A stretch of 26,138 nucleotides of DNA, taken from positions 1-26,138 of the forward strand of contig JAEUWP010000244.1 in the NCBI GenBank assembly GCA_018524725.1, in the 5' to 3' direction. A program made the translations under genes and the position numbers. Within the stretch, counting starts at the first letter, position 1. Each line of letters opens with the position of its first letter. Source of the stretch: Podaxis mareebaensis (taxonomy: Eukaryota; Basidiomycota; Agaricomycetes; Agaricales; Agaricaceae). Below, one piece after another: positions 1 through 15,289 of this stretch. The notes below the pieces were generated by a model that was not told the DNA's origin, did not search any database, and saw only the letters and a program-made list of their open reading frames with translations.

Positions 1-835
1 AAAAAATTCTATAGCTCGGCTGGCGGCCGCTTGGCTCAATCAGCTATCGGCTTTGAGCCGAGCTGCGTGCAACACTAAGCTAACTTACCTTCTGCCTTCA
101 AATGGCGCATTCTCAGGTACGCGCATTAATGCATTTACAAATTTAGAAACATTATCCATGTCTAGTGGCCTCCAGAACGCCATGGCTGGAGATTTGCACG
201 GATCTGCGGTGCCTTCAACAAACGACAGCACGGCTGGGTGTCAAAATAGAATGCCAAGACATTGACTCCAATCCGCTGGGCTTGACGGTGTGAGTTTCTC
301 CTAGCCGTTGTCTCTGCCGGTCTTAATGATCTCTGGTGTCTGGATGTCCGCTGTTCTTATTCATTGACACGGGCAGACAACCATGGTTACCATGCCGATC
401 CATCCATTAGAGCCCCCTGCTTCACATCATCTTCATTGCTGTTGTAATCATCTATTCCTATCGCCCAACGGACCATCTTCAATCGCGGTGAAGCTCTCAT
501 CCCCTTCGGCCTCCATATCCGCACTATCTCCGCCCTTTCGACACACTTGCTCGTATGTTGGGGTAATGTTTTCTCGCCAGGTCTTGGGGCTACTCGCGCA
601 ACCCACGGAACGTTGCCTTAAATTGTCATGCATTCTCTTGTCTGCCTGTGAACGCTGTTTTCTGTGGTTTGAATGCCCTATCGGAATCTTAGAGAGGCAA
701 GTTAATGTCCCATGGCGAGGTTCGGCATACCCACAGCATTGATATGCTGTGAAGGTTTCCATTAAGGTTGGTCACCATTGGGTATAAAGGATACTAATTG
801 TATGAAGAGCAGCTCGCCTTTCTTCCGTTATCGAA
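1..835. other. Intergenic region upstream of the glyoxal oxidase gene
   Basis: No gene could be supported here. Open frames on both strands (for example about 383-742 on plus and 448-762 on minus) overlap each other and carry no recognisable domain. Positions 13-64 can form two mutually exclusive hairpins: AGCTCGGCT (13-21) pairs with AGCCGAGCT (56-64), and GGCTCAA (33-39) pairs with TTGAGCC (53-59). The right end is the promoter of the next gene. Confidence 0.5.
783..789 (+). promoter_or_regulatory. TATA box of the glyoxal oxidase gene
   Basis: TATAAAG lies 47-53 nt upstream of the ATG at 836, which would give a short 5' UTR of about 20-25 nt. It is the only good TATA motif close to this start codon. 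Confidence 0.55.
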
Positions 836-2967
836 ATGTGGACGACACATCATAATCGCATACTGGCGACGTTCCTTTGTGTTGGAGCTGGCTTTGCAGC
901 TGGCGCAACCTCTGGATGGCATTTCGTCCAGAACGGTACTTCCGGTATCTTAGCTCTCGAGGCAATTATTGTATCACCTACTCTGGCTATCTTTTTTGAT
1001 CGCGCAACGAACGATCCTCTGGAGATCAATGGCCATCCTGCATGGGGCGCGCTATGGAACCTCGAAACCAACACAGCGACTGCCTTGGATGTGAAATCCG
1101 ACAGCTTTTGTGCATCTGGAAGTATCTTGAGCAATGGTACAATGGTATGCTTCACTCCTGCAACACGTATACGGATACTTCATTCACGGAGGTTTCCCTT
1201 TCAGGTCAGTGTTGGAGGCCATCTTCCTGTAATAGACGCTGCCACGGATGGTCGGATGGCGATACGGATCTGGGAACCATGCGACGATCCAACAGGCGCC
1301 AGTTGCGAGCTTTTTGAAGATCCTGCTAATCTTCACATGGCCGAGACAAGATGGTATCCGACTTCAATTCGCATTTTTGATGGGTCCCTAGTAAGTGTGA
1401 CGGGATCATTTTGACGGAGAAATAGACACTAACTATGCTGACAGATGATTATTGGTGGTATTCATGAGCGTACTCCATTCTACAACGTCGATCCAGTCAA
1501 CAACATTGAGTTCTTCCCACCTAAGGACGGCGGTGTACCACGTCCGTCTGAATTTTTAGCTCGGACGGTCCCAGTAAACCTCTTCCCCCGGTGAGTTTGC
1601 TTTATCGTTCTGCAATCGCATCACTTCATTGGGGATTGGCAGTGCCTTTGCTCTGCCCGATGGCAAGGTCTTCATGGTTGCAAATAATCAGTCCATCCTC
1701 TATGATATTGAGACTGGGACGGAAACCCGGCTCCCGGACATCCCGAATGGCGTCCGCGTAACAAACCCTTTCGACGGATCTGCCACTTTGCTTCCTCTTT
1801 CCCCTCCGTTCTACACACCGGAGGTCCTGGTTTGTGGTGGTACCAACTCAACGGATCAGCTTCCTGTTGAGGAGCTCGACTCACAATTCCCTGCGTCTGA
1901 TCAATGCAGCCGTATTGAATTGACACCCGAGGGCATCAAACGGGGTTGGACTGTTGAGCATATGTTGGAGGGTCGAATGATGCCTGAGTTGCTCTTGCTC
2001 CCTAATGGTCAGGTCCTCATCGTGAACGGCGCCCAAACAGGGTTTGCCGCATTTGCCGGTGTGAAGAATGCGGTTGGAGGACAATCAAATGCCGATAATC
2101 CAGCGTGGGTTTGGTCTCTAACTTTAAACCTCAAAAGGCTTATCATATGTTTAGCCTCACCCCTTCACTCTACACGCCAGACGCGCCAATTGGGCGTCGC
2201 ATCAGTAACGAAGGTATACCAACGAGCGAGATACCCCGGATGTATCACTCCGTTGCTACGTTAACTCCTAGCGGGTACGGCGAAAGTTAGATTCAATCGT
2301 CCAAAACTTGTATTCAAAGCACCTTAGGAATTTCCTTATTGCCGGATCCAACCCGCATCCTCAGGTTGTGAACGAGACCAAATTCCCAACGTGAGTTCAT
2401 TATAGACAGAGATGGCGGAATAAAATAATTGAAGATCCCACACAGGGAGTTCCGAGTTGAATACCTTAATCCTCCGTACATGACAGTCGCCCGCCCAACC
2501 CTTCGCGGTGTTCCGAAACAGATTCAATTCAACTCGCACTTCGACATTGGGATCGATATCCCTCGTAATCTTCGTTTGTCGTCTATCAAAGGTGAGCAAA
2601 TCACCTTTGATGCCAGGTTGACTTGAAGCTGAACTGATTGACTCCATTAGTCGCTTTAATGGACCTCGGTTTTTCTTCTCATGCGTTCCATTCAAGTTCC
2701 CGACTCGTCTTCATGGAAGCGAAGCTTTCGCCAGACCGCAAGTCACTTAGGGTATCGAGTCCTCCCAATAACCGAGTATACCCTCCGGGACCAGGTGTGT
2801 CGGCATCGCCAAATCAGTCTGAAAGACTTCTTGTTGACGGTTTCCCTACGTACCTAGCTTGGATCTATGTGACTGTGGACGATGTGTCGAGTGCTGGCGT
2901 GCAAGTTATGGTCGGGAATGGGCGCGCGCCGCCGGTGGAGGACCAGGGGGTCCGGCTTGCCTTTTAG
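836..2967 (+). CDS. GLOX: Glyoxal oxidase-like copper radical oxidase (secreted, 9 exons)
   Basis: Exons inferred from splice sites and family reading frame: 836-1144, 1205-1390, 1445-1590, 1643-2104, 2155-2274, 2328-2390, 2446-2591, 2651-2794, 2858-2967. They join in frame to 561 codons; introns are 50-63 nt. Residues 1 to about 24 look like a signal peptide. The glyoxal oxidase N-terminal beta-propeller follows ([41 protein letters not shown]), then a C-terminal DUF1929-type domain from about residue 455. Candidate active-site residues of the family are present: Cys92 (DSFCASG) and Tyr154 (RWYP), which form the Cys-Tyr cofactor, plus Tyr398-His399 (RMYHS) and His488 (FSSHAFH), the other copper ligands. 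Known role of the family: extracellular oxidation of small aldehydes to acids with release of H2O2, which feeds ligninolytic peroxidases. Length matches known members (about 560 aa). No premature stop after splicing. Substrate preference cannot be read from sequence. Confidence 0.93.
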
Positions 2968-3035
2968 CCGCTTCAGCACGAGATTGACTCCCAGACTGCG
3001 AGTATGGTACTGATAAGGACGATCAAATGCGACGT

Positions 3036-3193
3036 GAATACAGAAAGCAACAGTTGTGTACAATGTTTAAACCGAAGGTGTGGGCATTCGTTGGAAGGGA
3101 TGTTGCGCAGGCTTGGCGCTTGAACGCATGGAATACAAAAAGCAGCAGTTATATACAATGTTTGAACTGAAGCCGTGGACGTCCGCTGGAAAT
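3036..3193. repeat. Two diverged direct copies of a ~62-bp segment
   Basis: Copy A begins at 3036 and copy B at 3131. Both run from GAATACA through (C/G)AGTT, TACAATGTTT, GAA and GTGGGC/GTGGAC to a GCTGGAA/GTTGGAA end. Several substitutions separate them, so the duplication is not recent. They are 95 nt apart, just after the glyoxal oxidase stop codon, so both may lie in its 3' UTR. Confidence 0.6.
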
Positions 3194-3484
3194 TGATTTG
3201 TCAGTTCACCGAGTCGGCGGTTAACGTTGTTGAGACGCGAACTTGACGCGTGAACGCAAACTCCTTTCCTCCTTCAGTTTATCTCGAGAGATACAATTAC
3301 GACTGACGTGAAGTCGATTTGTCTTTGAAGTAAACTGCGCCTTGAGGTGCGCCATGAACTATATATCCATTCACCTTCGACGCATGTTTCGTTGGGTATG
3401 TAAATGGGCTCGTCGAAGGTTTGGCCGTCTCAGCCACGCCTCCTAACCTTGAGAAAACCCTTCAACCACCTGTAACAGAAGACG

Positions 3485-3954
3485 ATGACCCCTCAATACA
3501 AGGTACGTCCTTGACTTGTCTTCGCCTGGACTCAGTGGAGCACGACTCCTCAATCGTGGTCTGACGACTGCGCCAAACACTGCACCATTGGAGGCAAAGG
3601 ACCTGCGTAGACACATTTACCAGTACTGATGAGATCGTACGATGTAATCATTGGGATTCAGCCTGGTGAGTCGTACTGCTTTTTCCAATGAGGACCGGGG
3701 ATCTGTGCTGTCACACAGTCCAGGCCTCTGAGGAAGAGCCACGTTACATTATCCGGGATGATAGTACCAGCAAGGAAGCTGTGTATAAGTCCGACAACAT
3801 TCTTGAGATAGAGACAAATTATAGCCTTAGCAAAGGTGTATTGGGCAGGGACAGGCAAACTAGTCTGTGTCGCTGCTGCAGTGCATCTCAAAGGGCTGCC
3901 TTTTCCCTCACATTCATATTCCTCATTTTGGGTTCCTGTTTGGTCTCGGGTTGA
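3485..3954 (+). pseudogene. Possible relic of a small HVA1/TUDOR-like protein gene
   Basis: Tentative. ATG ACC CCT CAA TAC AAG followed by GTACGT at 3503 looks like a tiny first exon with a donor site. Further on, the frame reads TIGGKG near 3580-3598. After a plausible 53-nt intron (3666-3718) it reads QASEEEPRYIIRDDSTSKEA and then VYKSDNILEIE. From memory, the pattern (GG turn, then EEPRY-I--D-T-KEA-YK--NI) resembles small fungal proteins with the hypervirulence-associated TUDOR domain. Against an intact gene: TAG at 3608-3610 interrupts the middle section, no acceptor for the first intron is obvious, and the C-terminal extension to 3954 is unlike the family. It may be a decayed copy or simply mis-modelled. 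Confidence 0.28.
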
Positions 3955-4026
3955 GTCTAGGCCCTTACCTTCACATTCCTATTAGGTTTGAGCTCATATC
4001 TGCGTTCACATGGACATTAAATATTG

Positions 4027-4050
4027 GGTACCTGTCAGTTTACAGGTACC
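4027..4050. repeat. Perfect 9-bp hairpin
   Basis: GGTACCTGT (4027-4035) and ACAGGTACC (4042-4050) are exact inverted repeats around a 6-nt loop. A second pair, CATTAA (4015-4020) and TTAATG (4052-4057), flanks them. It sits in AT-rich intergenic DNA; function unknown. Confidence 0.6.
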
Positions 4051-5356
4051 ATTAATGAGTGATACTACGCACCTTTCAGAATTCTCTTTACCAAAACCAG
4101 CATATATTATAGCTCCCGGACTGCTAAAGCGTGTGATACCTGTACAGATAGCTCAGTAGCATAGGCCTATAAGCCTCCTTGTGGCTGATAAGGGCTATTC
4201 GCTCAAGCTTGGCATACTAGTATATACTCAAAATTAAACCATTAATTTAGCATTAAAGCTTGCTGAAGGCTCTGCAGACTTTTCAATCGTTTAAGGACAT
4301 AGATATAGGCTCATGTAGCCGAGCAGTTCCCTGGGCATGGGGCATGGGAGGAAGACGAAAAGATAAGTGTCGGTGGCGTTGAGACTTGGCAGTCATATGA
4401 TATTCATCTTGTGTCCTGTTATCGAGTAACTCGTTTCCACCGCCGCAACAAAAAAGGGGTGAAGATAAGTGAGGGAGAGCTCCGGTACGCTGACGCGACA
4501 TATTGTCGATAGTGAAGCCTTTGAGGGGTCCATGGGGAGTGGATGATGATGCATTGATGTATGAAGCTCCTCAGGGGCACATGCGTTCATGCACTACAGC
4601 ACGCCAAAAATATCACAACTACATGACCATAGAATGAAATACAGATAGATATGCGTCATATTATGATGTCGTCTGACCAAGGACTCCTTCTCGCATTCGC
4701 TGTTTTCCTGAGGATTCCATGGTTTGTTGGCCGCCAGTAGCGGAGAATGCTCGCCAGAGTTGATTGTTCCTAGTTCATTTGTGATCGGTCCACCACGGGG
4801 GCGTTAGGTGACCGGAGGCTTTTCGCCTTAGCGCCCAAAGTGAGGCAGATTTTGTCTGCTGGGATCACCGAGAAAAAGAGACCCGATCAACCCATATCCT
4901 ACATCGCGGTTAAAAAACGTAAGAGGGCTCGATTGTGCGCATACGGCACACAGGAACACGACTAGCGTGTCGGAGCTGTTAGTTATTACTGAGGCTCTTG
5001 GCAAGCCTTGGGGTGGGTCTTGAAACGTCAGCGCGGCGTGTGGGATGCTGACTAAGCGAGAATTCGTGCAGCCAAGAACAACCCGAGGATCTGGCGTAGA
5101 GCTCCAGATGAGATGTCGTTCGTATTCTCTCCCTTGCATTCGCGTTCCCTGCCCGCATGTGTGCTGCCTTGTGATGACGATGAAGGATACAACCCGAGGG
5201 AGTTGGAGTTATCCATTGATACAGTTTCAAGTTATATCAAGTCAACTCAAGCTTGAGCTTGACCCGAACGCCAAGAACTGCAAAAAGTCCTTGGACTTGG
5301 CTTGATTAAATTCTCTGCCCCTCCTCCCTATTTGTTAGTTGGAGGGCCTGAGGTCG

Positions 5357-5364
5357 TATAAATA
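5357..5364 (+). promoter_or_regulatory. TATA box of the ENA-type ATPase gene
   Basis: TATAAATA lies 53-60 nt upstream of the ATG at 5417, giving a predicted 5' UTR of about 25-30 nt. This is the same arrangement as in the glyoxal oxidase gene. Confidence 0.6.
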
Positions 5365-5416
5365 TCGACTGAGGGCACGATAGTAATCGGTCGTTCTATT
5401 TCCTACCTCCACCAGC

Positions 5417-9459
<4,043 letters not shown>

Positions 9460-10243
9460 TGGGGTGTCCAGGACGTTTCGTCGAGGCAAAATCTATTTAG
9501 AGACGGATATAACGGGTTCGTGGGTGCGTGCACGATAGGATCATGGAGACTTATGATGGGACGCAGTACGAAGCACTGTTACTGTCCTGAATTTGAACGT
9601 TGCGGTTACGAAAATGTTTGGAGGATAACGACAAGTTTCTCACTGCGAATAAAGACCTTTTGTAACATGTTTTCGATTATCTTTCATAGATACGAGCACA
9701 CTAATTCTATGATTTCATACTACTCGTATAAAGAGCCGGACTAGGATGTTGCTAATAAGACACCCAGAATCTCCCAAGTGCTTGCCGAGGCACTCAGATG
9801 AACTTCTGGCATCTTGCGCCGATGATTGGCTTGAGGGAAATCTGCAAGTGGGAGTATGAGTGGTGTTCAGGTATAGCTAAATAAAAGGTATTTGTACATG
9901 ACACGGTTCCAGTCCAACTGTCCAGGTTGAATCGACATCAAGCTTCGGGATCCGGAGATGTAGATGAGCCGGGTAACGCGAACCAACAGTAAATTGGATC
10001 TGCACACATTGATATAAGTCATTTCGATATGTCAGAGAATTTGAGGATATTCCGAAACGCTATTTCATAGTCTCGTTCTGAATTAGACATGCGAATTGTC
10101 GATTGTGGGCGAAGACCAACTCCAGCGCGTTCGAGTCCGTATATGTTGTATGTGCCGCCGATCCGGATTGGGATAGTTGATGGGTGGGTTACCATATGTG
10201 TACATAGGGGAGGATGTGGTGAACGGTTGAACCAGTTCTCTCA
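9460..10243. other. Intergenic region between the ATPase and SAM-domain genes
   Basis: This holds the ATPase 3' flank and the upstream region of the next gene. A 74-codon frame at 9520-9744 shows no domain. A frame from 10089 runs into the SAM gene in another reading frame and is rejected. No convincing TATA box is close to 10244. Confidence 0.5.
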
Positions 10244-13200
10244 ATGGCGACCTCAGCGTCTCCCTATCCCTCTCCTGCTTCCTCCTCAGTTTCTCTCACT
10301 TTTCCAAGATCTTCCTCTCCAACAAAAGACAGCCTCAGATCCAACCCACATCCATACGCAATCAAGACCACATCCACTGGCATCCTCACTCGTTCAAACT
10401 CAACCCACTCTTCCAACAGCACCTCCCACCACTTTGTCCCTTCATCTCCCACCAAACCCAAGGTCAACACCCCGCGTCCAAGCGGTCACAGGTACAGCCG
10501 CAGTCTTAATGCAGAACTCCCACGTCCGCTCCCCATACCACCCAATTTTCCTTCTTCGGCATCTCCTACCAAAGCCGAGTTTGATGTCCAAGATGTCCCG
10601 GTTCTCACTCGCAGAGAACGCAGGGCAGACACTCTCCCAAGTGCCTCTCAGCCAAATCTAGTCGGAGGTATTGGCACGGACGAGCTGCCTGATGATCCGC
10701 GGGCCTGGACTCCATCGCAGTTGGCTGCGTATCTCACCTCTTCATTACGTGTCACATCTGGGGATCTACCGTCGTTGGTTGCGCAGGATATAGCGTCATT
10801 TGTGCGGACGCAGAAGATCAATGGGCGGAAGTTTCTAAGGTTGACTGAGGGTGATCTTGACGACAAGTAAGCCTGTTGACACTGTGCTGCGATGTTTCGT
10901 TGATAAACTGGTGAATTAGGTATGGATTGAACCAGCGATGGCAGAGTGCGCTACTTGGCGCCTCCCGCGTTCTGCGACAGGACTCACTCCGTGGACGGAT
11001 ATGGAACCCAACTTTCCCTTCTGACCAACAAGGCGAACAAGAAGACGAGACTGGAAATTATTCGTCCACTTCCTCCACGTCTTCGAGTTCAGTGAGCGGT
11101 ATGTGTCTAATTTGTTTGAAACGCGGCCATACTCAACAATATTGTATCTAGGTTCTCAACGCGGAAGATCTGGAACTGGACGGGTGAAAGGGATGGTTGC
11201 ATCGTTCGAACGCAACGGTCCGTCGCGGTCCGTATCACCCGTCAAGGATTCAGGGCGTGGCGCATCTCCTGTCAAGAGAATGGACGATCTAAAGGGTTCT
11301 CTCGCCCCCGAGGTAGATTCGGCAGCCGCTATCGATTCTACCCGACCCCGTCCTCGCCCCCAGAGTGACATCTTTCCTTCTCACACGTCCTATTCCATGC
11401 CTGAAATCGCGACCACAACCTCTACAAGTACGGGCGGAGATACGGAACTGAAGAAGGAGAAGGAACCGAGGTTACTGCCCTACCCGCCTTTGTCTCAACA
11501 AATTCTACCTGAACAGGCTGCATTCAATGCGTCTCCTCAACCCAACTTTGTGCAAGGTATACCTGCATTTGGACCTTACGGTTCACCACAATTACCCCCT
11601 CAGGATGTATCATTTGGACCATTCCCCCCTGGAGTCTTACCCTTCTCTCCCCAATCTACCGGATCTATTGCGTCCCCTGAGCCCTTGAGCCATATGAACC
11701 CAATGACCACAGGAGGCAGCTACATCCAACCACAAGGTTTCGATACCTTGTACGTCAACGCGTTGGCCGAAGGCGTCCGACCCCTCCCGCTCCCACCTCA
11801 CCCAGGCCAATTATATCAGCCGCTTGCTTCTGTACAGGGTTACGGAGGTGCCATGATGGCTGATGTCAATTATGTCACTGATAACGGGGTGTACGCGCCT
11901 CATGGAAAACAGCAGGCTCAATCGGTCGGTATCACCACGCCTCCGGTCCCGCACGTGCAGGTGCAGCGTGTATCAGAACCAAGTCAAGTTCAGGCGCCCG
12001 CGAACGCTGTTAACTCTCAGCAGCCTCAACATCATCAACATTATCAGCAAGGGCAACAACAGCAGCAGCAGCAGCCTGTACAGATTCTAGCGCCACAGCC
12101 GCGTCACGGAGGACGAGAGTCGCCTACGAAACTGCTTGAAGAAAAGTTGGAAGAGCTTTTGGAGCCGAGACCGAGGTCGAGGGTGTTCCCTGGGCAGCCT
12201 GGTTCTGGTGCTTCACCTTCGCATTCGCGTGTCCCGTCCAAGTCATATTCGCCCACCCCGAGTCGCCCGAGGTCGAGAGTGCCTAGTATGAACTTGGTTG
12301 CTGCGAATGGGAGTGTTAGGTCGAAAACGAGGGTTCCGTCGTCGACGAATCTTGCTGCGGGTTCGTTGGGTGAGAAGAAGAGTAATGGGAGTATTGACAG
12401 TGCGGATGGTGGGAATGGTGGGTTGTTGGGAGTTGGGAATGGGGGTGCAGTTCAACATCCGCGTACGCGTGTTATTTCGCTCTCATCGCGTACGCACTCG
12501 CATCGGCTTTCGGGAGTTGAGGTTTGGGGAGAGAATCATCGGCATATTGTGGTTCCGCCGGATGAGGAGGAGGGCGCGCATCGGAATGCTGAGGATGCGA
12601 TTGTGAAGGAGTATGAGGCGGAGGAGGAGGTAGGGATTGAGGCGTTGTTGGAGAAGGAGGCTCCGGCTCTGCCTATTCCTGTGCCTTTATCTGTTCCCAA
12701 AGAGGATGTGAAGGAGGGAAGTGGACATGGGAAGGAGGCGAGTGCTGGGAGTGTCGGCGGTGGAAGTGTGGCGCATTCGAGGACGGGAAGTTTGAGGGAA
12801 CCGAAGAGTGCGGTTATTACTGTTGTGGAACGAAAGTCTTCTTCGCGATTACGCAAAGATGAGCTTGGGGAGAAGGTGGACGCGGAGGCGGAGGAGAGTA
12901 TGGAGGCTTTGCTGGCCAAGGCGGATCCGGCGGCGCTAAATGCCGGTAGTATGCGGAAGAAAGGTGGGAAAAAGAGGGCAGCGGTGAGTGGTGTGGAGGC
13001 TTGGGAGATGGTGGGTGTGGATACGGTGAAACATGTTGATGGGGATGGGATGAGTCGGAGTGTTGAAGATATATTCTCGCCTGTCTCGAAGCCTGGGCTT
13101 CCGCCCAGATCTCATAGTTCGACGGCGGCGCAAGGCCAAACTTCGAGGCTATCGCCGTCTCCGCAGACAAAAGCGAAGTTGAAGCCAAAGGAGAGGCGGA

Positions 13201-13745
13201 AGTCGGGGGAGACGGAACGGTTGGACGAATTGGAGAAGAGGGAGGACGAGTTGGAGAGGAGTGTTGGGGAGACGAGGAGGATGGTGGAAGAGGTGAGGGG
13301 AAGGTTGGAGAAGGTTGAGCAGTGGATTGCGGAGCGGGAGAGGCGGGTTGAGGTTGAGGAGGAGAGAAGGAATGCGAGGATGGGTGTGGGTGCGTGGCCT
13401 GTGGACGTTGTTAGGAGGGTGTTGAGTGCGTCGAGGGTTCCTGGAATGCTTGGGCTTTCGGCGTGGTTTGGCACTACTTCAGCTTCTTCTGCTCTTTCGT
13501 CTTCATCATCCCCGTCAGCGCCGGCATCAACGTCGTCGCAGAATCAAAGGGCGCAAACAAAGGCACAGCGCCAGTCACTCATGCAGAGGTTTGCGAGGAT
13601 GACTCTGACCATGTCGACGTATGCGGTATTGTTCGGGATTGGGATTTGTGTTGTGATGCTGAGGGTGCTTGGGAGGAAGGTGGGGCTTGCGGCTAAATTT
13701 GGTGCTGCCGCTACGAGGATGGGGAATGGTGTTTTGAAGAGATGA
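10244..13745 (+). CDS. SAM-domain protein with coiled coil and C-terminal membrane segment (3 exons)
   Basis: Exons 10244-10866, 10920-11098 and 11152-13745, with two 53-nt introns, join to 1131 aa. The N-terminal ~145 residues are Ser/Pro-rich. Residues about 148-235 form a SAM domain (WTPSQLAAYLTSSL, INGRKFLRLTEGDLDDKYGL), split by intron 1; SAM domains mediate protein-protein and sometimes RNA or lipid contacts. A long low-complexity middle follows: Pro-rich stretches, a polyQ tract near residue 565, and repeated S/T-R-V-P-S motifs at about nt 12177-12345 that could be phosphorylation or 14-3-3 sites. Two similar blocks recur (SGVEVW with IEALLEKEAPA, and SGVEAW with MEALLAKADPA), suggesting internal duplication. 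A charged coiled coil lies near 946-1010, and a hydrophobic segment (TYAVLFGIGICVVMLRVLG, about 1083-1110) close to the C terminus suggests a tail anchor. The coding strand is strongly purine-rich from about 12300 to 13420. Specific function unknown to me. Confidence 0.85.
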
Positions 13746-14872
13746 TTACGTTGTTCCTTGGGCCGACCGCTCTTTGATCTTGGACTTGGTTTCGCGTTTC
13801 GGTGTTATGGCGTTTGGGGAGTTAAAAGCTCCCAATCTCGCTATTTGCTCATGTTCGTGGTCTTTTGTATCACTCCACTTATGCCCCTCCTTTCTCTCCG
13901 TTGATTGCCCGGCTGCCCGTCTTTCGTTCTTTCCTTTTGTTCTTATGCTTCCCTCATTGTTCGCTCCTCGATGACTGGTGTTGTGAGGCATCGTTGACTT
14001 CTTTTGGTGTAAAATATTGTTAGAGTTCATTTTCTCCCCTCCGTTGCCTTCTCGCATAGTTACTGCAGTGCTCTTTATGTCCTTGCTATGATTCACGTAT
14101 TTACGACATTTGATGATATATCTATTTTGTTGAATCATTTGATGGTTGGGATAAGGTTGGGGGTCTTAAGCCTAATTGGAGAACCCGAAAGAAGTCAAAT
14201 GGGAGTATAAGCCTGAGAGATGGACTGCAATAACTATTTGTTTTGTCCCAATAATTGACACTCAGTAGAACTGCTATTATACAAGTGACAAGGTTTTTGT
14301 TATAGTGAGGCTGCTTGGTCTGTAAAGAGGCCCAGTATGTATCTACAGATCATACCAAAGGAGACTTCTCATGTACTAACAGATAAGTTACCTATAAAGT
14401 ATAGACCCTATACCACAAGGACAATATGTCTACAAGTAACAATCTTTTGTACAACAATAGCCTATTCCTCAAGTGATAGTCTTAGTCAAAGGAGAGTGAT
14501 AAGAGAGCTTAAGAGATCTTTTAAGACTTATATCTTCTAGCTTTGATTTGGTAAAGACTTTGTATTGAGTCTCCACCTAACCAAGTAGAAACAATGCTTT
14601 CTACTTGTTAATGTTGATAGTTTATATACCTACAGACAGTGTAGCTAATTATATCTACAGTTTATCTAAGTATATCTACCATGAGATGCCATGAGAAGAA
14701 CTTCTGCCTAATGAAGCTTCTTCAGGTACCAAAGGCTTGACTCAGAGATTGACTTGGAGCCAGAAGGAAATTAATCTATACTAAGAATAGATAGAAGAAC
14801 TTCTTAGTGAAAAAATTTTTCAACAAAGAAGACTTCTTCCTAACAATAGATTGGGCTTATGAATCAAAGAAG
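13746..14872. other. 3' flank of the SAM gene, then AT-rich CpG-free relic DNA
   Basis: Positions 13746 to about 14140 look like 3' UTR and flank: pyrimidine-rich, ordinary CpG content. From about 14140 to 14872 the sequence becomes AT-rich, has no meaningful open frame, and contains only about one CpG (near 14187). This fits old, heavily deaminated repeat DNA next to the retrotransposons, but I could not assign it to a family. Confidence 0.5.
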
Positions 14873-15289
14873 TATTGGAATTGCAAATCTGCTCCGAGCA
14901 TGGACCCACAGCCTGACCCTTTGGATGGTCAATGATGTGTAAACCACCTCCGTTCATGTTCTCCTCTTTTGTCCTTTTGTCCACGCACCTTGCTTAGGAA
15001 TGTCCTTTGATATAAACTGTTCTTTCAAACACACTTCTTTATTATTCACTTGTGTCCTTTCACGACCCTTAGAATAGGAAACCTTTATATTCACCCTCAT
15101 TAGTTAGACTCCCTCAGTTCTCACTTGTGTACAATGAGAGGCTGAGGTGAGTTGATTAAATGTCTTGTGTCTTTTTCCTATTACTCATTATGTGTTAGAC
15201 ATTGTTCCTATTTCTTACAGGTATATACTAATACATTAGTTCTCGCTTGTGTACGACGAGAGGCTGAGACGTTGTTCCTATTTCTTACA
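14873..15289 (+). repeat. Putative 5' LTR of the Copia element
   Basis: The right edge is set by TTACA directly before the primer-binding site at 15290. The left edge is proposed at TATTGG, which would be a decayed TGTTGG. A TATA box (TATAAA, 15011-15016) lies inside, predicting a transcript start near 15040. The 3' third contains an internal duplication described separately. Length would be 417 bp, reasonable for Copia. Confidence 0.5.

Larger units (their letters stand above)
2968..5416. other. Long intergenic region between the glyoxal oxidase and ATPase genes
   Basis: About 2.4 kb with no intact gene that I can support. It holds the 3' flank of the glyoxal oxidase gene with a two-copy repeat (3036-3193), a possible small-gene relic (about 3485-3954), a perfect hairpin (4027-4050), AT-rich sequence around 4000-4300, and the ATPase promoter. 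Minus-strand frames at 4283-4590 and 4828-5230 are short, overlap each other and match nothing I recognise. Confidence 0.5.

Noticed and set aside
383..762. Overlapping plus and minus frames upstream of the glyoxal oxidase
   Set aside because: No recognisable motif, no supporting promoter, and the two frames conflict.
12243..13474. Minus-strand and alternative-frame ORFs inside the SAM gene
   Set aside because: They arise from the purine-rich coding strand, are low-complexity and lack domains.
13746..14138. 130-codon minus-strand frame after the SAM gene
   Set aside because: Low-complexity, no domain; more likely the SAM gene 3' flank.
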